Assembly: GCA_964644655.1 (NCBI GenBank)
Contig: CAZXYA010000625.1
Coordinates: forward strand, 1-5,223
Length of the DNA stretch: 5,223 nt
DNA from: JAFMDF01 sp964644655
GTDB taxonomy: Bacteria > Bacteroidota > Bacteroidia > Chitinophagales > Saprospiraceae
Direction: 5' to 3'
Shown here piece after piece: positions 1 to 5,190 of this stretch. Every line of letters starts with the position of its first letter. Within the stretch, counting starts at the first letter, position 1. The position numbers and the translations under genes are program-made. Below the pieces are notes generated by a model. The model did not search any database. It was not told the origin of the DNA and was given only the letters and a program-made list of their open reading frames with translations.

Positions 1-1313
1 ACCGCTACGAATCTAAGCCATTTTACGAGCGTAATTTTGCCCTCTTTAGATTTGCCACTGTTGGCAGTTGGGCATCCAATGCCGTTTCTGGAATTACAGA
101 GTCCGCCAAAATCTTTGCCTTTATGATTGGCATTATTGGTTCTTTGGCTTTTGGAAATGTATTGGCGTTTATTATTACCGTTATTGCCATCATTGGTATG
201 GAATTATTACACCGTTTTATCGCTCGTTCTTATTTTAAGGAATTTGTTTTGAACAATGGTCATACTCGTGAGCAAACAGGGAATTTACTAGGAATGGCAC
301 TATGTCTATTGATTTCAGCAGGATTGAGTATTGCAGGTCAATTCGACGTTTTGCGTATCGTAATGAATCCCCCGAAAGTGGCGCAAGTAGAAGAAATTGA
401 TATGAAAGACATACAAAGCGTCCTCTCTCCTATTGTGGAAGATGCCAAGCAACGAACAGAAAATTACTACAAAAGAAGAAATTACAAAGGACGATTAGCA
501 CAAGAAGATAAATACAAATACCGTGAATTTGAATCCCATGCCAAATCAATGGAGGATAGCTTAATGCGTGTAGTCATGCAAGTACCCACCATGAATGCCA
601 AAGCCAAAGAAGAAGCGAGAAAGCAATATTTGGCAGATAAAGCATTATATGAGCAAGAGGTAGAAACTAAAGGTATTGGTTTGTTATTTGTCACTATTCC
701 TGCCATCCTACTCATGTATTTATGCTTATGGTTTGAGGAAAAATACTTGATGAAGAAAAAGGATTATTTGGAAGAAATTTATGGTGCTGCAATAGAAGAA
801 GAATACCGCCATCCTATTGCAATAACAAAACCATCTATTGCAGTACCTACTAATCCTACTGCAACAGCAATAGATATGCAGCAATTGGTTCAGCATTTAT
901 CTTTGTTACTGCAACAGCCACAACAACAAAATGGAAATGGGCTATTAAATGGACAAGGTGAAAACGGTGCTGCAACAGATAGCAGTACAGATAATGTAGG
1001 CTTTTCTAGTCCAAGTTTATTTCCAGAAGCACAAGAAAAAGCCAAAGAGTTACTGCAATATGTAGCAGCAAAGAAAGGTGATTTTCCAGACGATAAATAC
1101 ACCGTTCTTCATTTTTCCTTTAAAAATGGGCAACCTAAACGCTATACAAGGGATAGAGTAGATTGGTTTGTCAAACATTATGAGGAAAAAGTAGCTATTG
1201 CAGAAGAGGAAGAAGTAGGAGAAGAAACAGAAATTAACCGCAAGTCAAAGCTATTATATTGGTTAGAGCGACAAAAGGAATTGTATCAAAAGTTGGGTGT
1301 TGCAGTAGCTTAA
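1..1313 (+). CDS. 5'-truncated multi-pass membrane protein of unknown function, with Q/N-rich linker and charged C-terminal domain
   Basis: I do not recognise this family. The frame is open from the left edge (first full codon at 3) to the TAA at 1311-1313, so the gene very likely starts outside the window. The ATG at 123 is probably internal, because the 40 residues before it are protein-like and lead straight into the first hydrophobic stretch. Numbering from the first visible codon (436 residues), hydrophobic segments lie at about 38-69 (one long helix or a hairpin), 94-112 and 224-246. Residues 113-223 form a charged, helix-prone region between the second and third segments. After the last membrane segment comes a low-complexity T/P/Q/N/G-rich linker (about 270-340), then a charged domain (about 340-436) with an acidic run of E residues. 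The DNA encoding the linker and C-terminal domain carries many copies of the TGCA dyad that forms a regular array just downstream. A strong terminator follows at 1440. Its place beside an RHH gene suggests a replicon maintenance or transfer role, but this is inference only. Confidence 0.8.
   Translation, partial: RYESKPFYERNFALFRFATVGSWASNAVSGITESAKIFAFMIGIIGSLAFGNVLAFIITVIAIIGMELLHRFIARSYFKEFVLNNGHTREQTGNLLGMALCLLISAGLSIAGQFDVLRIVMNPPKVAQVEEIDMKDIQSVLSPIVEDAKQRTENYYKRRNYKGRLAQEDKYKYREFESHAKSMEDSLMRVVMQVPTMNAKAKEEARKQYLADKALYEQEVETKGIGLLFVTIPAILLMYLCLWFEEKYLMKKKDYLEEIYGAAIEEEYRHPIAITKPSIAVPTNPTATAIDMQQLVQHLSLLLQQPQQQNGNGLLNGQGENGAATDSSTDNVGFSSPSLFPEAQEKAKELLQYVAAKKGDFPDDKYTVLHFSFKNGQPKRYTRDRVDWFVKHYEEKVAIAEEEEVGEETEINRKSKLLYWLERQKELYQKLGVAVA
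784..1206. repeat. Dispersed copies of the TGCA dyad embedded in the membrane protein gene
   Basis: Eight near-matches to CTRYTGCARYAG lie inside the coding region, starting at about 784, 814, 835, 856, 906, 967, 1050 and 1195; a ninth, poorer TGCA is at 877. The copies at 814, 835 and 856 are 21 bp apart. They are read in different frames. One set encodes Ala followed by Ile, Val, Thr or Glu (784, 814, 835, 856, 967, 1195); another encodes Leu-Leu-Gln followed by Gln or Tyr (906, 1050). The similarity is therefore at DNA level rather than a protein repeat. In all of them TGCA is followed by a purine, a base that is nearly always a pyrimidine, and then A. They look like outlying members of the downstream array. 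Confidence 0.6.
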
Positions 1314-1427
1314 TTGCTGTTGCAGCACCAAGATAGCTACTGCAATAGCCTAAAACCTGTTGCAGTAGCTCAAAGGTGCTGCAATAAAATTATTACAACT
1401 GCAATAGGAGGTATTCTGTTGCAACAG
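1297..1427. repeat. Array of seven 12-bp dyads at 20-bp period (iteron or centromere-like)
   Basis: Seven copies of CTRYTGCARYAG begin at 1297, 1317, 1337, 1357, 1376, 1396 and 1416. Their TGCA cores are at 1301, 1321, 1341, 1361, 1380, 1400 and 1420, so the spacing is 20, 20, 20, 19, 20 and 20 bp. The last copy, CTGTTGCAACAG (1416-1427), is a perfect palindrome and the others are partly symmetric. The roughly 8-bp spacers between sites are not conserved, so selection appears to act on the dyads and on their spacing of nearly two helical turns, which puts every site on about the same DNA face. The first copy overlaps the last codons of the membrane protein gene and the rest lie between its stop and a terminator. 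Such arrays are typical of RHH-bound plasmid centromeres and iteron control regions. The binder is not shown by sequence alone, but the RHH gene about 110 bp downstream is the obvious candidate. Confidence 0.85.
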
Positions 1428-1439
1428 GCTACATTTCAA

Positions 1440-1483
1440 AGAAAAAGTTTCTTCCAAAATGGGAGAAGCTTTTTCTGCTTTTT
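1440..1483 (+). terminator. Strong intrinsic terminator after the membrane protein gene
   Basis: Bases 1440-1455 pair with 1461-1476 around an AAAAT loop (1456-1460). This gives a 16-bp stem with no mismatch and two G-U wobbles (1448/1468 and 1453/1463). After a two-base break comes a run of five T (1479-1483). The hairpin ends the upstream transcription unit just past the dyad array, so the array would be transcribed as a 3' untranslated region. It also separates the RHH gene from upstream read-through. The left arm is A-rich on the + strand, so some termination from the other direction is possible. Confidence 0.8.
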
Positions 1484-1491
1484 GTAGAAAT

Positions 1492-1520
1492 TTTACAGTA
1501 TTTTGCAGTATCAATATCAT
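1492..1520 (+). promoter_or_regulatory. Candidate promoter of the RHH gene with an internal TGCA site
   Basis: TTTACA (1492-1497) and TATCAT (1515-1520) are 17 bp apart, a sigma70-like arrangement between the terminator and the ATG at 1536. A degenerate copy of the dyad core, TGCAGTAT at 1504-1511, lies between the two boxes. If the RHH protein binds the array sequence, this site would allow it to repress its own promoter. Bacteroidota promoters usually deviate from sigma70, so the exact boxes are uncertain. Confidence 0.4.
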
Positions 1521-1535
1521 TCAAAAATTATCATT

Positions 1536-1721
1536 ATGTCAGAAGAAAAAAAACGCAAACGAGGCAGACCACCCAAAAGAAATAAAGAAGCAACCATTCG
1601 CTTTACTATGGATATGCCTGTTGATTTTCATGCTCAAATCTTGGATAGGATAGAGGAGAGTGGGCAGACTATGAAGGGGTATTTTATGGCTTTGGCTAGG
1701 AGAGATTTGAGGGATAATTAA
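1536..1721 (+). CDS. Small ribbon-helix-helix DNA-binding protein with N-terminal AT-hook (ParG/CopG-like)
   Basis: The 61-residue product begins with a very basic tail containing an AT-hook-like core K8-R-G-R-P-P-K14 (GRP at 10-12). An RHH fold follows: an alternating strand at about 19-27 (R22, T24 and D26 on one face, I21, F23 and M25 on the other), helix A at 29-42, a turn at G43, and helix B from T45. RHH proteins dimerise, insert the strand pair into the major groove, and often bind repeated dyads cooperatively as plasmid partition factors or copy-control and self-repressing regulators. I chose the ATG at 1536. The upstream TTG at 1503 in the same frame would add 11 unconvincing residues and overlap the promoter. 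The adjacent array is the likely target, and the AT-hook could add minor-groove contacts. Partition, replication control and relaxosome accessory roles cannot be separated. No ParA or ParM ATPase is in the window. Confidence 0.85.
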   Translation: MSEEKKRKRGRPPKRNKEATIRFTMDMPVDFHAQILDRIEESGQTMKGYFMALARRDLRDN

Positions 1722-1873
1722 ATTCCATCATAAACATTTTAATTTATTATATACTTCACTAATCGACCAAATGAAAACGATTAACTCTCTGATAGCATAT
1801 GCTCCTAAAAGGACTCTAGTCTCAGAAGGAAGTGGTTTTTCCTTTGTATTATATTGGTTATTAAATGTTTATG

Positions 1874-1896
1874 AAAAAAAGTGTTTGAGAAACACT
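1874..1896 (-). terminator. Hairpin with A-tract: minus-strand terminator-like element
   Basis: AGTGTTT (1880-1886) and AAACACT (1890-1896) form a perfect 7-bp stem around a GAG loop, preceded on the + strand by a run of A (1874-1880). Read on the minus strand this is a stem followed by a run of T, the form of an intrinsic terminator. No minus-strand gene needs it. It may protect the backbone from reverse transcripts, or be an operator next to the CBASS promoter. Confidence 0.4.
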
Positions 1897-1899
1897 AAA

Positions 1900-1932
1900 T
1901 TTGACACAAAAGTCTGGTAAAATATATATTTT
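1900..1932 (+). promoter_or_regulatory. Candidate promoter of the CBASS-like operon
   Basis: TTTG (1900-1903, within TTTGACA) and TATATTTT (1925-1932) resemble the Bacteroidota -33 TTTG and -7 TAnnTTTG elements with a 21-bp gap. The same bases also read as TTGACA-N18-TATATT in sigma70 terms. It lies about 100 bp upstream of the CD-NTase start, which leaves a leader that contains a 14-bp palindrome. AT-rich DNA gives many partial matches, so confidence is moderate. Confidence 0.45.
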
Positions 1933-1964
1933 TACAAATGTAATTTTATTTTAACTCTCTCTAT

Positions 1965-1978
1965 AAACTAGCTAGTTT
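1965..1978. promoter_or_regulatory. Perfect 14-bp palindrome, candidate operator in the CBASS leader
   Basis: AAACTAGCTAGTTT is a perfect 14-bp palindrome, about 33 bp past the putative -7 box and 50 bp before the CD-NTase ATG. That position suits a repressor that holds the operon off until infection. No classical CBASS transcription regulator gene lies next to the operon in this window, and the palindrome does not match the RHH array dyad. It could also be a chance AT-rich palindrome. Confidence 0.4.
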
Positions 1979-2028
1979 TAATTTAATCCTAGTCTTTAGT
2001 TTATTACTAAACAATTAATTTAAACCAG

Positions 2029-3024
2029 ATGGCAAAAACAGTTAATGGGGCATTCACAAAATTTAATGAGGATTTTGTTAACTTAGATTCAGAAGAAACT
2101 CCTACCGCAATCAAAAGTAGAGATTGGCTAATCAAACAATTAGAAAAATTACCAAATACAATCAAAGATTTCCCCAAATTATATGATGGCATGCATGTCA
2201 AATTTGGTTCGTTTGCTAGAAGAACTAAAATTAGACCTTTAGATGATATTGATTTAATACTTACTTTTAGTGCAGAATATTCAACACAGACAGTCATCAC
2301 GTATGGGAAAAATCATATAATTAATGTGCCTGAGGAAGCAAAAACTTTGAGAAAGCTATGTAATTATGATAATACATTAAATTCAATAAAATTAGTTAAT
2401 AAAATTGTTTCGTCACTTGACAAAATCGAACAATATAAATCAGCTAAAAAACACAGGCGGCAAGAAGCTGCTACACTTAAATTAAAATCTTATGACTGGA
2501 ATTTTGATATAGTTCCTGCTTTATATACGAGTACTGGATATTATTTAATTCCTGATGGTAGTGGAGGATGGAAAGCAACAGATCCAAGAGTTGACCAGAA
2601 AAAAACAACAGATATAAACCAAAAACATGGAGGTAAAATTCTTCAAATAATCAGGACGCTAAAATATTGGAATATACATGCGCAAATGCCAACTATACCT
2701 TCATATCTTTTTGAAAGTTTAATTCTTAATTTTTTTAAAAATACAAGTGAAGACGATGTATCAAAATATATTGATGTTAATATCATCAATTTCTGGCTTC
2801 ATTTAAAAACAGAAATCTATTCTTCAGTATCAGACCCTAAAGGATTTCAAGACGATTTAAATTATTTAGACTATGACGATAAAGTGAAAATATCTAATAA
2901 GGCAAATGATGCTTATAATAAAGGACTGGAAGCTTACAGAATTGAAACAAAAAAGGAAGACCAAAAAAAAGCCATTAATAAATGGCGTGAGATATTTGGT
3001 GATAATTTCCCTAAATATGAATAA
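2029..3024 (+). CDS. CD-NTase (cGAS/DncV-like nucleotidyltransferase) of a CBASS-like operon
   Basis: The 331-residue product is a CD-NTase, the CBASS sensor-synthase that makes cyclic oligonucleotides from NTPs in the cytoplasm once phage infection is sensed. The nucleotidyltransferase core runs from about residue 30 to 190. It has the G60-S61 nucleotide-binding motif, the helix-strand segment RRTKIRPLDDIDL, the metal-binding pair D73-x-D75, and a third acidic residue D160 in the strand NFDIVPAL. The segment at about 179-215 (GGW, TDP, then GGK and a K-rich helix ending YWN) matches the join to the helical OAS-like C-terminal domain, which fills the rest. All three catalytic carboxylates are present, so it should be active. 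The ATG follows an AT-rich leader with no Shine-Dalgarno sequence. It is 12 bp upstream of the membrane effector gene, so the two are probably co-transcribed. The nucleotide product and the clade cannot be read from sequence alone. Confidence 0.9.
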   Translation: MAKTVNGAFTKFNEDFVNLDSEETPTAIKSRDWLIKQLEKLPNTIKDFPKLYDGMHVKFGSFARRTKIRPLDDIDLILTFSAEYSTQTVITYGKNHIINVPEEAKTLRKLCNYDNTLNSIKLVNKIVSSLDKIEQYKSAKKHRRQEAATLKLKSYDWNFDIVPALYTSTGYYLIPDGSGGWKATDPRVDQKKTTDINQKHGGKILQIIRTLKYWNIHAQMPTIPSYLFESLILNFFKNTSEDDVSKYIDVNIINFWLHLKTEIYSSVSDPKGFQDDLNYLDYDDKVKISNKANDAYNKGLEAYRIETKKEDQKKAINKWREIFGDNFPKYE

Positions 3025-3036
3025 AAATATATTACT

Positions 3037-3828
3037 ATGAGCAAAATTGTTCCATTTCAATCCGATTATATAACAGTAAAGAAATTTGAAAAAACTGCCT
3101 TCTATTTCTTGTTACTATCCGCAGTCTTAATTGGAGTATTGTGGTTAGCTCCTAAATTAAACTTAGACACCTCAATTAAATCTTGTCTTTCTCCATTTAA
3201 AGAATATGTAAAATCTTTAAGCTATGTTTCGATGATAGCTTATCTAGGATTATCTTTGATAGCTAAATTTCTTTTTAAAAATGCTGAGAAAACTAAACGT
3301 GATGATTTAATAGATAATTCTTTTGGGACATCCTATTCTAATGAAAATTCTTCTGGATATTATAATAATGAAGAAGTAACCATTGGTATTAAAAAATTAG
3401 CACTTAATGCTTACGAAAGTTCTTTTCATACAGAGAACACCTTAAAAAAAATGTTATTTAAAATGTCCTTAAAAGTTCTACTAATCATAATTCCATTCTC
3501 GCTCTCTATTTTCTCATCTGGAGGTGCAAACGTGGTGCGATTAGGATTTGAAATGAGTATTCCTGCAATAATGCTTATTCAATTAGCCACTACGATGGGT
3601 TATTTTAATGGTGTAAGAAATATAAATGAGAGGTTTAAAGTAGAATTAATTAATATCGGCAAATCTGAATTAGAAATCAAAGACTATTCTAAATTATTAA
3701 TCCCCACTTTTGAATATTACAATATAAAATCATGGGCAAATATCAATTTAGATGAAAAAATATTTGAAGAATATAATGCCGAAATATCTGAAAAATGGCT
3801 AAAACGTAAATTAAGTTTAGAAATTTAA
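3037..3828 (+). CDS. Four-helix transmembrane CBASS effector (SMODS-associated 4TM-like)
   Basis: The 263-residue product has four hydrophobic segments in two pairs, at about 20-39, 61-80, 145-160 and 174-190, with a polar loop between the pairs and a charged C-terminal region (192-263). The loop after segment two holds a distinctive stretch, RDDLIDNSFGTSY (88-100) followed by a GYYNN motif (107-111). I recall this pattern from SMODS-associated 4TM effectors, though I could not search to confirm it. In type I CBASS, such effectors are thought to respond to the CD-NTase's cyclic nucleotide by disrupting the inner membrane and killing or arresting the infected cell. The soluble parts, about 81-140 and 192-263, would be the likely ligand-binding surfaces. 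It begins 12 bp after the CD-NTase stop and has no promoter of its own. No terminator of quality follows; only a weak hairpin at 3827-3850 overlaps its end. Confidence 0.75.
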   Translation: MSKIVPFQSDYITVKKFEKTAFYFLLLSAVLIGVLWLAPKLNLDTSIKSCLSPFKEYVKSLSYVSMIAYLGLSLIAKFLFKNAEKTKRDDLIDNSFGTSYSNENSSGYYNNEEVTIGIKKLALNAYESSFHTENTLKKMLFKMSLKVLLIIIPFSLSIFSSGGANVVRLGFEMSIPAIMLIQLATTMGYFNGVRNINERFKVELINIGKSELEIKDYSKLLIPTFEYYNIKSWANINLDEKIFEEYNAEISEKWLKRKLSLEI

Positions 3829-3866
3829 TAGCTTTTACTCCCTTGCTATTCTAAAAGATATAGAAT
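3827..3866 (+). terminator. Weak overlapping hairpins at the end of the CBASS-like operon
   Basis: AATAGC (3827-3832) pairs with GCTATT (3845-3850) around a 12-base loop. ATTCTA (3848-3853) pairs with TAGAAT (3861-3866) around a 7-base loop. The two share bases, so only one can form at a time, and neither is followed by a good T-run. Termination here is possible but unconvincing, so read-through into the HEPN operon cannot be ruled out. Confidence 0.25.
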
Positions 3867-3946
3867 GAGATTTATGCACTAATTATATTGAATGAAGTTT
3901 CACTTATCATTTTTTAAATAACCTCAAAAAAAACAATTTTCTTTTG

Positions 3947-3965
3947 TACGCAAAAATACTGCGTA
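3947..3965. promoter_or_regulatory. TACGCA-N7-TGCGTA inverted repeat, candidate operator of the HEPN operon
   Basis: Two perfect 6-bp arms, TACGCA (3947-3952) and TGCGTA (3960-3965), flank a 7-base AT-rich spacer. Both arms hold CG dinucleotides in very AT-rich surroundings. The repeat ends where a -35 box would be expected for the TATAAT at 3986-3991, so a protein bound here would compete with polymerase. A short hairpin in RNA is the alternative. Confidence 0.45.
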
Positions 3966-3982
3966 GTGCATTTGTAATATTG

Positions 3983-3998
3983 TGATATAATAATTTTC
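3983..3998 (+). promoter_or_regulatory. Candidate promoter (-10 region) of the HEPN operon
   Basis: TGATATAAT (3983-3991) is a full extended -10 match, with TATAAT at 3986-3991. The overlapping TAATTTTC (3991-3998) fits the Bacteroidota -7 element TAnnTTTG at all but its last base. TTTG at 3971-3974 is the nearest -33-like element, but its spacing is short. The start codon at 4019 would leave a leader of about 20 bases. A separate promoter here implies that the HEPN pair is transcribed independently of the CBASS-like operon. Confidence 0.45.
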
Positions 3999-4018
3999 AT
4001 CACTATTCAACACTAAAA

Positions 4019-4825
4019 ATGTCAAAAAATAAAAAGCTAATTAAAAATGAACTTGAAGCATTATCTAAATTAGGCAATATCATCCTATTAAAAGCTTCAT
4101 TAGACGAAGGAGGGCAGTTATCAAAAGAAGAAAAAAATAGAATAGAATCCCACGATGATTTTAAACAATATTCAAAAAAATCTAGTGGCGTAAAAGCTGA
4201 CTATCAACAATGGTTTACAAAAGCCTCATCAGTAGTTAAACGACTTATTCCAGATAGATACGAAGAATTCATAGAACTCTATAGAAAGAAGAAAAAAAAT
4301 AATAAGACTGATACTACAATGCCAACAATTAGTGATTATTTACTTGGGGTAAAGCTTATTAGAGGAAAAAAAACAATGAGTACTTTTGGTAATTTCTTTT
4401 CCAAGATGGAGACTCAAATTAATATTTTACAATCCTGTATTCCTATGATTGATTCTAAATTATCAAATATTGAAGGAATACTTTTATTTGAATTATTCGA
4501 CACAGAATTACAAGCAGCAAAAGATTTACTAAAGAAAAAATATTACAGAGCTGCTGGCGCTTTAGCAGGTGTAACTTTAGAAATCCATCTTTCAAAAGTA
4601 TGTGCTAATCATGGACTAACATTCAGAAAAAATAATCCTACAATATCAAATTTTAATGAGGAATTAAAGAATAATTCGATTATTGATACTCCAACATGGC
4701 GACTGATTCAGCGATTAGGAGACATCCGAAATTTATCAGTTCATTCCAAAGAAAGAGAGCCAAGAGATAGTGAAATAGAGGACCTAATTATAGGTTGTGA
4801 AAAACTTATAAGTGAATTAAATTAA
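4019..4825 (+). CDS. HEPN-like domain protein (putative RNase or defence protein), function unproven
   Basis: The 268-residue product has two parts. Residues 1-120 are lysine-rich and mostly helical, with a W65-centred segment (DYQQWFTKA) leading to an IPDRYEEFIELYR stretch (77-89) and an ISDYL motif (104-108). Residues of about 157-266 form an all-helical domain with YYRAAGALAGVTLE (175-188) and, near the end, R237-N238-L-S-V-H242. This fits the Rx4H motif of HEPN domains, where R and H cut RNA, and N just after R is common in active members. I recall widespread uncharacterised bacterial proteins with this same order of parts (YQxW, PDR, ISDYL, AAGxLAGVxLE, RNxxxH, REP), but could not search. 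No signal peptide or membrane segment is seen, so it should be cytosolic. A membrane protein gene follows 14 bp later and a likely promoter and dyad precede it. RNase toxin, and non-catalytic HEPN scaffold, are both possible. Confidence 0.7.
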   Translation: MSKNKKLIKNELEALSKLGNIILLKASLDEGGQLSKEEKNRIESHDDFKQYSKKSSGVKADYQQWFTKASSVVKRLIPDRYEEFIELYRKKKKNNKTDTTMPTISDYLLGVKLIRGKKTMSTFGNFFSKMETQINILQSCIPMIDSKLSNIEGILLFELFDTELQAAKDLLKKKYYRAAGALAGVTLEIHLSKVCANHGLTFRKNNPTISNFNEELKNNSIIDTPTWRLIQRLGDIRNLSVHSKEREPRDSEIEDLIIGCEKLISELN

Positions 4826-4839
4826 ATATTCTATACTCA

Positions 4840-5190
4840 ATGGAAAATTTTCATTATTTCGGAATTGCATTCTTAGGTTTTATTTTCTTAGCTTATTTAG
4901 CAAGCCTATATGCTCCTAAAAAGTCTAATAATCCAGAAGAAACCGATTTTGGAAACCTATTGGGTTATCTTAAATTCATTCTAACGGTTACAATTACTTG
5001 TATTGGACTTATTATTGGTCTATTTGCCTTCTTTTTTTGGGAAGATAAAGAACAACTTATTGCTCAATCTTCAGATGCAATTGAAGAAGTCAAAGAAGAT
5101 GCTAATTCTAGGTTTGACAGCCTTGAAAATGATGTTTATCTACAAGTAGATGCTGAATTAGATAAGATTTTTCGCTCATCCCCAAAATAG
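4840..5190 (+). CDS. Small two-helix membrane protein with acidic helical tail, partner of the HEPN gene
   Basis: I do not recognise this 116-residue product. Two clear hydrophobic segments lie at about 6-25 and 44-66, joined by a short polar loop (26-43, KKSNNPEE). After W67 comes an acidic, helix-prone tail (68-112) with spaced hydrophobic residues, likely to form a coiled coil or amphipathic helix. If positive-inside rules hold, the KK in the loop puts the loop in the cytoplasm and both ends outside, but the signal is weak and the opposite orientation is possible. It starts 14 bp after the HEPN gene's stop, has no promoter of its own, and is surely co-transcribed with it. It could anchor or restrain the HEPN protein at the membrane, or be a small pore-forming effector. 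Some two-helix proteins are CBASS effectors, so a link to the upstream CD-NTase is conceivable but unsupported. No convincing terminator follows in the 33 bases left. Confidence 0.7.
   Translation: MENFHYFGIAFLGFIFLAYLASLYAPKKSNNPEETDFGNLLGYLKFILTVTITCIGLIIGLFAFFFWEDKEQLIAQSSDAIEEVKEDANSRFDSLENDVYLQVDAELDKIFRSSPK

Larger units (their letters stand above)
1722..2028. other. 307-bp non-coding junction between backbone and defence cargo
   Basis: I find no credible gene here on either strand. It holds a weak hairpin, AAGGAA-N7-TTCCTT (1826-1844), that could serve as a poor terminator for the RHH gene, a 10-bp palindrome AGCATATGCT (1794-1803), a stronger hairpin at 1880-1896, a promoter-like stretch at 1900-1932 and a 14-bp palindrome at 1965-1978. 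The last three lie just upstream of the CBASS-like operon and are listed separately. It is the plausible left boundary of the defence cargo, but I see no target-site duplication or attachment site. Confidence 0.6.

Noticed and set aside
482..1102. Minus-strand open frames opposite the membrane protein gene.
   Set aside because: They are rich in Ser, Leu and Cys, as expected of antisense to Lys/Glu/Gln-rich coding sequence, and have no start context or domain.
1297..1427. CRISPR array.
   Set aside because: The repeats are only 12 bp with roughly 8-bp spacers and degenerate R/Y positions, far too short for CRISPR repeats and spacers, and no cas gene is present.
1459..1653. Open frame of 64 codons overlapping the terminator and the RHH gene in another frame.
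   Set aside because: It starts inside the terminator hairpin, and its product has no recognisable features, while the overlapping frame encodes a clear RHH fold.
1826..1844. AAGGAA-N7-TTCCTT as a terminator of the RHH gene.
   Set aside because: The stem is short and AT-rich with no T-run after it, so it is mentioned only within the gap description.
2007..3060. Minus-strand open frames opposite the CD-NTase gene.
   Set aside because: They are antisense shadows of a well-supported gene with intact catalytic motifs.
3560..3571. A TGCAATAA match to the dyad core inside the 4TM effector gene.
   Set aside because: It is single, isolated and off-consensus on its left arm; one such match is expected by chance.
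1797..4921. A 14-base direct repeat, ATATGCTCCTAAAA, at 1797-1810 and 4908-4921, nearly bracketing the cargo as attachment sites might.
   Set aside because: The right copy lies inside the coding region of the two-helix membrane protein, and a 14-base match is not surprising by chance in 5 kb of AT-rich DNA. No integrase is visible.
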